Part shown: piece by piece, positions 37,500 to 44,685 of the stretch
How the letters are laid out: every line of letters starts with the position of its first letter
How positions within the stretch are numbered: the stretch's first letter is position 1
Assembly (NCBI GenBank): GCA_937923625.1
Contig: CALDTV010000007.1
Location: 79,126 to 143,125 of the forward strand
Direction of reading: 5' to 3'
DNA length: 64,000 bases
From: an uncultured Alphaproteobacteria bacterium
GTDB taxonomy: Bacteria; Pseudomonadota; Alphaproteobacteria; Micavibrionales; Micavibrionaceae
The notes under the pieces: model-generated
What the model saw: the letters and a program-made list of their open reading frames with translations, nothing else
The model's database searches: none
Told to the model about the DNA's origin: nothing
Made by a program: the position numbers and the translations under genes

Positions 37500-38456
37500 A
37501 TGACACAAAATAAAACAATTTGTATTTTTGGTGGGAGTGGTTTTTTAGGTAAAAATATCACCCAAGAATTAGCCCGTGCAGGCTATAGAATTAAAATCGC
37601 CACGCGTATTCCCGAAAGTGCCTATGAGCTCAAAACATACGGCACAGTGGGGCAGATTGTCGCCTGCCAATGTAATTATAATGATCCAGAATCGATAGAT
37701 AAAATTATTAAAGGCTGTGATGGTGTTATCAACCTTGTCGGAATTTTGTTTGAAAAAGGTAAAAATAATTTTAAACGTGCCCACGTCGATATCCCCTCAC
37801 TCATTGCGCAGTCATGTGTGGATAGTGATGTTCAAAAATTTATTCATGTTTCTGCGCTGGGAATTAATTCTTCGATTTCTAAATACGCAAAATCAAAATT
37901 AGAAGGTGAAAAAGCGATAAAAGAAATTTATCCAAACGCGACTTTTTTACGTCCTAGCGTTATATTTGGCGCGGGTGATTCATTCTTTAATATGTTTGCA
38001 AAATTGGCGACGTTTCTTCCTGCCCTTCCACTCATTGGTGGGGGCAAAACAAAGTTTCAACCTGTTTATGTGGGTGATATTGCTGATGCTACTATCAAGA
38101 TCTTAGCGCGCCCTGATGATGAATATGAAGGGCGCACCTATCATTTAGGCGGCCCAGATGTTGTTTCTTTTAAAGAAATATATGAAATTTTATTAAAAGA
38201 AATTAATCGTGACCGTAAGCTAGTGAATGTACCGTGGCCTATCGCAAAGCTTCAAGGAGCGTTTATAGGATTATTACCTAAACCGCCATTGACACTAGAT
38301 CAGGTAAGATCGCTTAAAAAAGATAATATCGTAAAAGAAGGTGCGCGTGGATTTGAAGATCTTCAAATCACACCCACCGCGATGGAAACGATTTTGCCGC
38401 TTTACCTTGCTTGTTATAAAAGAGGTGGACGTTTCTGCGACAAAAAAACGGCATAA
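37500..38456 (+). CDS. NDUFA9-like atypical short-chain dehydrogenase/reductase
   Basis: The 318-residue protein begins at ATG 37500, with a purine-rich GAAGAG before it. It has the extended-SDR nucleotide motif CIFGGSGFLGKN near residue 9-20 and NLVGILFEKGKNNFKRAHVD, then YAKSKLEGEKAI, where the usual Tyr-x3-Lys is present, and LRPSVIFGAGDSFFNMFAKL. Alphaproteobacterial members resemble the NDUFA9 subunit of complex I. An NAD(P)-binding role, perhaps in respiratory complex assembly or ubiquinone synthesis, is inference. Confidence 0.9.
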   Translation: MTQNKTICIFGGSGFLGKNITQELARAGYRIKIATRIPESAYELKTYGTVGQIVACQCNYNDPESIDKIIKGCDGVINLVGILFEKGKNNFKRAHVDIPSLIAQSCVDSDVQKFIHVSALGINSSISKYAKSKLEGEKAIKEIYPNATFLRPSVIFGAGDSFFNMFAKLATFLPALPLIGGGKTKFQPVYVGDIADATIKILARPDDEYEGRTYHLGGPDVVSFKEIYEILLKEINRDRKLVNVPWPIAKLQGAFIGLLPKPPLTLDQVRSLKKDNIVKEGARGFEDLQITPTAMETILPLYLACYKRGGRFCDKKTA

Positions 38457-38471
38457 TATTGCCTCAATAAA

Positions 38472-39443
38472 ATGGTGACTATGGTTATGAAATATTTTTT
38501 AAATTTATTGTTATTTACATTCTTGATGGGTGCGTTTGTATCCGCGCATTCTTCTGTGTCTATGGCGCAATCATCTTTTGCTATTGCGGCAACGGTTAAT
38601 AAAAGTGCCATTTCTGAAAGCGATGTGAATGACCGCTTAAAATTAACCTTCGCATCTTCTGGCGTGCCTAAAAGCAATGTGGAAAAAAATTCTGCACGTA
38701 CCCAAGCGCTTAATTTGCTCATTGAAGAAGAACTTAAGATCCAAGAGGCAGAGCGCCAAAATTTAAGTGTAACCAAAGAAGAAATAGATGTTGGTTTTGC
38801 CAATTTAGCCAAACAAAATAACATGACAGCAGACCAATTTAAGATTATCCTTGAGCAACAAGGAATTCCTGTTTCTACGCTGCGCCAACAAGTAAAAGCG
38901 CAATTGGCGTGGATTAAGGTTGTAACGCAAGTCCTGCGCCCCAAAGTAGACGTGAGTGAGAATGACATTAATGCCAAAATGGCGCTTATGAAGGATAAGA
39001 TTGGAGCAACAGAATATAATGCTTTTGACATTTTTCTTCCCGTGACAAATGAGAGCGAAGAAGCAAAAATAAAAGAATTGGCAGAAAAAATAATTGCTGA
39101 GCTCAAAGCAGGGCGCGCCCCATTTGAAATGGCTGCGGCGCAGTTTTCAAAATCAGAAACAGCGCCTCGTGGTGGATCTCTTGGATGGGTGAAAGAAGGT
39201 GACTTGCCTAAAGAATTAGATTTAGCCGTCCGTAGCCTGAGTAAAGGGCAAATTAGCCCTCCCATCCGTGGCCTTGGTGGATATTATATTCTAACGGTGA
39301 AAGAAACCCGTATTGCTTCTAAAGAAACATTGCCAAGTGAAGATGAGATGTTAAACACCATAGGTTTAGAACGGTTAGAACGGTTAGCAACCCGTTATTT
39401 GTCAGATATTAAATCTGCCGCATTTATTGATCGTCGCGGTTAA
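38472..39443 (+). CDS. surA: SurA-like periplasmic chaperone/peptidyl-prolyl isomerase
   Basis: The 323-residue protein has a signal peptide (KYFLNLLLFTFLMGAFVSAHSSVSMAQ), an N-terminal SurA-type chaperone region (INxxxIxxSDVxxR-like NKSAISESDVNDRLKLTFASSG) and one parvulin domain at about 185-290 (FEMAAAQFSKSETAPRGGSLGWVKEGDLPKELDLAV). E. coli SurA has two parvulin domains, but alphaproteobacterial ones often have one. It would help outer-membrane proteins such as the local porin to fold. rsmA follows directly; the pdxA gene often found between surA and rsmA is absent. Confidence 0.9.
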   Translation: MVTMVMKYFLNLLLFTFLMGAFVSAHSSVSMAQSSFAIAATVNKSAISESDVNDRLKLTFASSGVPKSNVEKNSARTQALNLLIEEELKIQEAERQNLSVTKEEIDVGFANLAKQNNMTADQFKIILEQQGIPVSTLRQQVKAQLAWIKVVTQVLRPKVDVSENDINAKMALMKDKIGATEYNAFDIFLPVTNESEEAKIKELAEKIIAELKAGRAPFEMAAAQFSKSETAPRGGSLGWVKEGDLPKELDLAVRSLSKGQISPPIRGLGGYYILTVKETRIASKETLPSEDEMLNTIGLERLERLATRYLSDIKSAAFIDRRG

Positions 39444-39447
39444 ATTT

Positions 39448-40284
39448 ATGGATGGTGCCATTGCATCATTACCGCCCTTGCGTGATATCATTCGAGATCA
39501 CGATTTGCGCGCAGAAAAGAAACTTGGTCAAAATTTTCTTCTTGATCTTAATTTAACAGATAAAATTGTTCGCGCAGCGGGTAATTTATCGAATATGCAT
39601 GTGTTTGAAATTGGCCCTGGCCCAGGGGGCTTAACGCGCAGTTTATTAAGAACTAATGCCTCTAAAGTAACGGCAATTGAGTATGATCCTAGAGCCATTA
39701 AGGCGCTGGAGGGATTAAAAAATGCGGCCGCAGGCAAGTTAGAAATTCTGCATGAAGATGCTTTGAATACTAACTTAACCACTTTGTCTAATGCGCCACG
39801 CGCGATAGTGGCGAATTTACCCTATAATATTGCAACGCCTCTTTTAATTAATTGGCTTAAACAAATTGATGATGATTCAACGGCCTATCATTCCATGACA
39901 TTGATGTTTCAAAAAGAAGTTGGGCAACGCATTACAGCGCTTGATAATACAAAGCCTTATGGCCGTTTAGGGGTTTTATCTCAATGGTTATGCGATGTTG
40001 AAATGAAATTTGATGTGCCTGCTTCTGCTTTTATGCCGCCCCCAAAAGTTGTTTCTTCGATTGTTAAATTAACCCCTAAGAAACGTCAGAAAGAGCAGCC
40101 TAGCTTTAAAACAGTCGAAAATCTTACAGCTGCCGCTTTTGGGCAGCGACGAAAAATGATCCGTAGTTCGTTAAAAGATTATCGACAATATTTTGAAGCG
40201 TGCAGTCTGGATGAAACGATCCGTGCAGAGAATATGCGTGTAGAAGATTTTATTAATTTAGCACATTTATCAGAGAGGCGTTAA
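39448..40284 (+). CDS. rsmA: 16S rRNA dimethyladenosine transferase RsmA (KsgA)
   Basis: This enzyme dimethylates A1518 and A1519 of 16S rRNA. ATG 39448 starts 4 bp after the surA stop and gives 278 residues. The family opening RAEKKLGQNFLLDLNLTDKIV is present, with the SAM motif FEIGPGPGGLTRSLL, the acidic EYD at the end of beta 2, and the catalytic NLPYNIATPLL. The C-terminus has FGQRRKMIRSSLK. Its end overlaps that of gmk by 4 bp. Translation is probably coupled to surA. Confidence 0.96.
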   Translation: MDGAIASLPPLRDIIRDHDLRAEKKLGQNFLLDLNLTDKIVRAAGNLSNMHVFEIGPGPGGLTRSLLRTNASKVTAIEYDPRAIKALEGLKNAAAGKLEILHEDALNTNLTTLSNAPRAIVANLPYNIATPLLINWLKQIDDDSTAYHSMTLMFQKEVGQRITALDNTKPYGRLGVLSQWLCDVEMKFDVPASAFMPPPKVVSSIVKLTPKKRQKEQPSFKTVENLTAAAFGQRRKMIRSSLKDYRQYFEACSLDETIRAENMRVEDFINLAHLSERR

Positions 40285-40928
40285 AGCCCGTCTTTAATAC
40301 CGCGGACAAAATCAGAAAGCCCAACAAGGCGCCGGCGTTTTAAACGCTCTGCATCTAAAATCATTTGTGCTTGCTCAATGGTTTTATCAATATCTTCATT
40401 TATCAAAACATAATCATATTCTGAATAATGACTCATTTCATCATTGGCCTTGCTCATACGATCCCGAATTTGGGTATCTGTTTCCAAAGTATCTTTAGAA
40501 CGATTGCGTAAACGGTTTTCTAGCTCTCTTGAAGATGGCGGTAGAATAAATAAAGTGACAAGATCATCGCGCGCCACTTCGGCCAATTGTTGTGTCCCTT
40601 GCCAATCAATATCAAAAATAACGTCTCTGCCATTTGCTAATGCTTCTTCAACTGCTTGGCGCGGTGTTCCGTAATAATTTCCAAATACTTTGGCATGTTC
40701 AAGCATATTACCATCATCTACCATCTTATTAAATTCTGGAATATCGACGAAATAATAATCTTGGGCTTGTACCTCACCTGCCCGTCTTGAACGGGTCGTG
40801 GCAGAGATTGAAATTGTTAGGTCGTTATTTTGTTTCAGCAATGCCCGCGTAATAGTTGTTTTCCCCGCCCCTGAAGGGGAAGACAAAACATACATAAGCC
40901 CACGGCGTTTTAATTTTGTACTATCCAT
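40281..40928 (-). CDS. gmk: Guanylate kinase
   Basis: Gmk phosphorylates GMP to GDP with ATP. The 215-residue protein has the P-loop SSPSGAGKTTITRALLK at about 17-33, SISATTRSRRAGEVQAQDYYFV (GMP-binding), and the FDIDWQGTQQL motif. Alphaproteobacterial Gmk often lies near surA/rsmA, as here, but on the opposite strand. A 75-bp intergenic gap separates it from the divergent SDR gene. Confidence 0.97.
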   Translation of the reverse strand: MDSTKLKRRGLMYVLSSPSGAGKTTITRALLKQNNDLTISISATTRSRRAGEVQAQDYYFVDIPEFNKMVDDGNMLEHAKVFGNYYGTPRQAVEEALANGRDVIFDIDWQGTQQLAEVARDDLVTLFILPPSSRELENRLRNRSKDTLETDTQIRDRMSKANDEMSHYSEYDYVLINEDIDKTIEQAQMILDAERLKRRRLVGLSDFVRGIKDGL

Positions 40929-41003
40929 GCATGCATTTTAAAGCATGTTGAGAAGAGATCAAACATTGTTTACGTGTTGCTACATGAAGGATAGGTTTAT
41001 TTC

Positions 41004-41792
41004 ATGAAAAATCCAAAAAATATTCTTATTACAGGTGGTTCTAGTGGCATTGGCGAAGCGCTAGCGCTGCATTATGCACAAAAAGGCGTTTTTCTAGCTT
41101 TAACAGGTCGTAATGAAACGCGTCTTGCGGCTGTGGCTGAGAAATGTAGAGAGAATGGCGCGATAGTCGATATCGCCGTTTTAGATGTGTGCGATATGGA
41201 TGAAATGGCGCGGTGGATTGAGACATTGGATAAAAAACAACCTCTGGATTTAGTTATCGCAAATGCTGGAATTTCAGGTGGTACGGGTGGACGTTTAAAA
41301 GGCGAACCTATCGCCGAAGCGCGTCATATATTTGATGTGAATATAACAGGTGTGTTTAACACAATTGAACCCGCATTAAAGGCTATGCAAAATAAGGGGC
41401 GTGTCGGACAAATTGCTGTCGTAAGTTCTTTGGCAGGTTTTCGCGGCTGGCCAGGTGCCCCAGCCTATAGTGCGTCAAAGGGGGCTGTACGTTTTTACGG
41501 CGAAGCTTTGCGCGGCGCCTTAAAAGATACCAATATTGCCGTAAATGTTATTTGCCCTGGATTTGTGACATCACGCATGACCGATGTAAATGATTATGAT
41601 ATGCCGATGAAAATGGAAGCCAACAAAGCGGCAGAAATCATCGTAAAAGGTTTGGCAAAAAATAAAGGACGTATTTGCTTTCCCTTGCCTGTGCATTTTA
41701 CTTCATGGTTTTTGGCTATTTTACCTGATTTTTTAGCGCAAAATATTTTAACACGTATGCCTGCAAAACCTGCGTTGAGTTCGGATAAATAA
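41004..41792 (+). CDS. Short-chain dehydrogenase/reductase (SDR) family oxidoreductase
   Basis: The 262-residue classic SDR has the NAD(P) motif TGGSSGIGEALA near residue 10-21, NAGISGG at about 86-92, and the active-site S...Y-x3-K (VVSSLAGFRGWPGAPAYSASKGA). An arginine after the cofactor motif (TGRNETRL) suggests NADP(H). The C-terminus has a hydrophobic stretch, HFTSWFLAILPDFLAQNIL, which may attach it to the membrane. It may use a lipid or sugar substrate, as seen for related SDRs, but the substrate is unknown. The next gene (glycosyltransferase) is convergent. Confidence 0.9.
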   Translation: MKNPKNILITGGSSGIGEALALHYAQKGVFLALTGRNETRLAAVAEKCRENGAIVDIAVLDVCDMDEMARWIETLDKKQPLDLVIANAGISGGTGGRLKGEPIAEARHIFDVNITGVFNTIEPALKAMQNKGRVGQIAVVSSLAGFRGWPGAPAYSASKGAVRFYGEALRGALKDTNIAVNVICPGFVTSRMTDVNDYDMPMKMEANKAAEIIVKGLAKNKGRICFPLPVHFTSWFLAILPDFLAQNILTRMPAKPALSSDK

Positions 41793-41803
41793 ATTATCTA
41801 TTA

Positions 41804-43045
41804 TCACTCGGCGGCAGCAACGGAATCGATATTTGAGTATTGATCTGCATTATACTTTTCATGTAATAATTCGGCATAAACATTTAATGTGTCATTTGCC
41901 ATCTTTTCTTTGGTAAAATTTTCTACAATGTGAGTCATTGCGCGTGTTGCTAAAAGTGTCCGTTGTTCGTCAGTTAAATCTAAAGCTTCTTCTAAGGCGG
42001 ATTTTAATTGGTCTGAATTATTAGGCTCGATGAGCCAGCCTGTCTCGTTACGAACAATCGTTTCTTGCGCGCCGCCATGATCTGTCGCAATAATCGGTTT
42101 TCCCATTGCTTGCGCTTCGACAGGGACACGTCCAAAACCCTCTGGATCTGTTGATGCAGATACGACGACTGCTGAAAGCATGTACGCGGCAGGCATATCA
42201 TCACAATGATTAATAATCCTAATTTGGCCACCAAGTTTTTTTTCTTTAATTGTTGCTTCTAATTCTGCGCGATATTCTTTTCTACCTTGATCGGAACCAA
42301 TAAGAACGCAAAATATATCATCACGCTTTAATTTTTCCATGGCTTCAATGAGAACATGATGGCCTTTCCAACGCGTGAGCCGTCCAGGAAGCATAACAAT
42401 ATTTGCCCCATCTGGCAGACGCCATTTTTCAGAAATATTTATGAGTTGTGCAGGTTTTACAGCGGCAGGATGAAATTTTTCTAAGGCAATACCACGATGA
42501 ATGAGACGAATATTACGTTGGTTAATTTGATAATTATCTATTAAATATTGCGCAACATGATTAGAAATTGCGATGACGCGTTCACCCCTTGCAATTGCAC
42601 TGTTGTAAAAACGTTTTGCTTTACCGTTAATGTTATAGGGCGCATGGCAGGTCGTCATGTATCGTGCGCCCGTATTTTCGCAGGCTTTCATCGCCGACCA
42701 AGCTGGGGCTCGACTACGGGCGTGGACAATATCAACCTTATATTCATTTATAATCTTGGTAAGCTTTTTGATATTTTGCCACATAATAAATGGATTTTTG
42801 CTATGGACAGGTAAATTGATATGGGTCGCGCCGACGCGCGCAAGCTCATAGACACGACTTCCCCCGTTTGAAACAATAATTGCTTGTGCGCCTGCTTTGA
42901 CTAATTCTGCGGCGATATCAATGCATCCTTGTTCTGCCCCGCCTGCGCTTAATTCTGGAATGATTTGCATGACAACGGGGCGGTTAGGTGCGTTTAATGT
43001 TGTCTGAAGATTAGCGTGTGAGGATTGCTGTGGAATAAGGGACAT
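41804..43045 (-). CDS. Glycosyltransferase family 4 protein
   Basis: The 413-residue GT-B-type protein has an N-terminal domain opening VVMQIIPELSAGGAEQGCIDIAAELV, the C-terminal nucleotide-sugar binding motif VVVSASTDPEGFGRVPVEAQAMGKPIIATDHGGAQE (the E-x7-E region), and MLPGRLTRWKGHHVLIEAMEKL in between. It probably adds a sugar to a surface polysaccharide or lipopolysaccharide. A lone gene with no other glycan genes beside it, although the porin and LPS genes are not far. The donor sugar cannot be predicted. Confidence 0.92.
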   Translation of the reverse strand: MSLIPQQSSHANLQTTLNAPNRPVVMQIIPELSAGGAEQGCIDIAAELVKAGAQAIIVSNGGSRVYELARVGATHINLPVHSKNPFIMWQNIKKLTKIINEYKVDIVHARSRAPAWSAMKACENTGARYMTTCHAPYNINGKAKRFYNSAIARGERVIAISNHVAQYLIDNYQINQRNIRLIHRGIALEKFHPAAVKPAQLINISEKWRLPDGANIVMLPGRLTRWKGHHVLIEAMEKLKRDDIFCVLIGSDQGRKEYRAELEATIKEKKLGGQIRIINHCDDMPAAYMLSAVVVSASTDPEGFGRVPVEAQAMGKPIIATDHGGAQETIVRNETGWLIEPNNSDQLKSALEEALDLTDEQRTLLATRAMTHIVENFTKEKMANDTLNVYAELLHEKYNADQYSNIDSVAAAE

Positions 43046-43137
43046 AAAAATGATGGCTTATATAAATATTAAAGATAAAATTACACTTAAGAATTAGCAT
43101 ATTTACTCACTAAAACCGATTAAAAAAGGACGGTTCC

Positions 43138-43881
43138 ATGCATGAATTATTAAAAAGAGATAATTTACCAGATCTGGCGTACGTTAAAACGTCTGCAGCA
43201 AAGGGCAATAGATTGCCAATGATCGTTTTTTTAGGTGGATTTCGTTCCGACATGCAAGGGACCAAAGCAATCTATTTAGAGGAGTTGTGCCGAAAACAAG
43301 GCCGCGCTTATTTAAGGTTTGATTATCGGGGCCATGGTCAATCAGGGGGTAAATTTGAAGAAGCCTGCATCTCCGACTGGGTTCAAGATACGTACGATCT
43401 CATTAAATCTTGCGCCGCCAGGCCTGTAATATTGGTGGGATCATCAATGGGGGGGTGGATTGCCTTGCTTTTATCTTTAAAGGCGTCAGATTATGTGACA
43501 GCCCTTATAGGACTTGCTGCTGCGCCAGATTTCACGACATGGATGGAGGCTGAAATAAGTGCGTTACAATTAAATGAGTTAAAGAACAAAGGGTTTTTCT
43601 TATTAGAAAACGATTATGATAGTCCGTACGTTATTACACAAAAATTATTAGATGATGGCAAAAAAAATACCTTGCTTAACAAGGAGATAGATATAAATTT
43701 TCCTGTACGTCTCATTCAGGGAAAGAAAGATACGGCTGTTCCATGGCAAGTAGCGGAGAAAATAAAAAAAGCGATAAAAGGCAATGATGTTGAAATAGAA
43801 TTTTTAGATGAAGCCGACCACAGACTCTCCGCGCCAGATGAATTGGCTGTTTTGAAAAAACTTATTTTAGAATTAGCATGA
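43138..43881 (+). CDS. Alpha/beta hydrolase (serine hydrolase)
   Basis: The 247-residue hydrolase shows the nucleophile elbow GSSMGG (Ser103), DYRGHGQSGG in the oxyanion area, the acid in LIQGKKDTAVPW, and the base in DEADHRLS near the end. The triad is complete, so it is likely active. Its small size and RGHGQSGG place it with bacterial esterase-type or AB-hydrolase YqiA/YfbR-like proteins; the substrate is not known. It starts 92 bp from the divergent glycosyltransferase gene. Confidence 0.9.
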   Translation: MHELLKRDNLPDLAYVKTSAAKGNRLPMIVFLGGFRSDMQGTKAIYLEELCRKQGRAYLRFDYRGHGQSGGKFEEACISDWVQDTYDLIKSCAARPVILVGSSMGGWIALLLSLKASDYVTALIGLAAAPDFTTWMEAEISALQLNELKNKGFFLLENDYDSPYVITQKLLDDGKKNTLLNKEIDINFPVRLIQGKKDTAVPWQVAEKIKKAIKGNDVEIEFLDEADHRLSAPDELAVLKKLILELA

Positions 43882-43887
43882 CCTAAA

Positions 43888-44328
43888 CTATTTTCTTCTT
43901 TTAAATCTTATCGATTTTTCTTGTGCATGCTTGTAAACGGCAAAATCGTCCTGCTTCATTTTTTTGCTCTTACCAAAGCGACTAAAAGGCCAAATACCTA
44001 TGATAAAGGCTAAAATTAAATACGCAGATGAAACTAAAAAGGGAATTGCTCCAATGACCATTGAAGGTAACTGAAGAGCGGGATCAATTTTCTGTCTCCA
44101 AACGGGTACGTCTATTTTTGTACGTGCTTTTTGCATTGTTTTTGGAACATATTCATCAATAATCCAGCCTAAGTCGCTTACCATAAATTTCTTAGGATCT
44201 ATATTGAGCTTCTTAACATGCTCAATTTTTGCCTCAGTATTAAAGTAATTCACATAAAGATCGTGCCCCAAAGCAGCAAAAAAGGGAATCAGCATAATAA
44301 ATAAGAATGTTTTTATTTCAGCAGTCAT
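43888..44328 (-). CDS. Unknown two-span membrane protein
   Basis: The 146-residue protein has hydrophobic spans near residues 5-24 (IKTFLFIMLIPFFAALGHDL) and 91-113 (VIGAIPFLVSSAYLILAFIIGIW), linked by a polar 65-residue loop with WIIDEYVP. The basic tail (IRFKRRK) would lie in the cytoplasm. It resembles small alphaproteobacterial inner-membrane proteins of no known role. It converges on the hydrolase gene. Confidence 0.7.
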   Translation of the reverse strand: MTAEIKTFLFIMLIPFFAALGHDLYVNYFNTEAKIEHVKKLNIDPKKFMVSDLGWIIDEYVPKTMQKARTKIDVPVWRQKIDPALQLPSMVIGAIPFLVSSAYLILAFIIGIWPFSRFGKSKKMKQDDFAVYKHAQEKSIRFKRRK

Positions 44329-44427
44329 AAATTTACCTTTTATATTTAATGTAAAATGATATCAGCTAAATTAATGAACCCAAAGCTTAAAACTATAATC
44401 AACGTATTATCAGTTAAAAGGTAACGC

Positions 44428-44456
44428 TTGAAATTCTGTTTCTTCTTTCGTACTGT
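44428..44456 (+). promoter_or_regulatory. Possible tRNA-Ser promoter
   Basis: TTGAAA at 44428-44433 and TACTGT at 44451-44456 are 17 bp apart, with the tRNA starting 12 bp later. Position fits a direct tRNA promoter. By eye only. Confidence 0.4.
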
Positions 44457-44468
44457 CCGGTTCGATGC

Positions 44469-44558
44469 GGACAGGTGGCCGAGTGGCTTAAGGCGCACGC
44501 TTGGAAAGCGTGTTAAGGTTCACCCCTTACGCGGGTTCGAATCCCGCTCTGTCCGCCA
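44469..44558 (+). tRNA. tRNA-Ser (anticodon GGA)
   Basis: The 90-nt sequence folds as a class II tRNA: acceptor stem GGACAGG with TCTGTCC, D-arm CCGAGTGGCTTAAGG, anticodon stem CACGC/GCGTG with loop TTGGAAA (anticodon GGA at 44503-44505, reading UCC and UCU), a long variable arm, T-arm GCGGGTTCGAATCCCGC, and an encoded CCA at 44556-44558. The long variable arm and the G discriminator are serine hallmarks. Confidence 0.97.
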
Positions 44559-44590
44559 TCTATTTTTCATTATAATCAATGGCTTATAGA

Positions 44591-44613
44591 TAGATAAAAT
44601 TTTATCTATTTTT
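44591..44613 (+). terminator. AT-only hairpin, possible weak terminator after tRNA-Ser
   Basis: TAGATAAAATTTTATCTA is a perfect 18-bp palindrome followed by TTTTT, 33 bp after the tRNA end. With no GC pairs apart from G-C near its base, it would be a weak terminator. Confidence 0.35.
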
Positions 44614-44685
44614 AAGCTGATCCTAATTTCCTTTAAGTAATATTAAAGTGAGGAAATTTATGCGCTTTAGGGCGTTATTAAGGAA

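Noticed and set aside
38414..39265. 283-codon reverse-strand frame opposite surA
   Set aside because: Ser/Leu-rich and without motif, while the forward strand has a signal peptide and a parvulin domain. It is a shadow.
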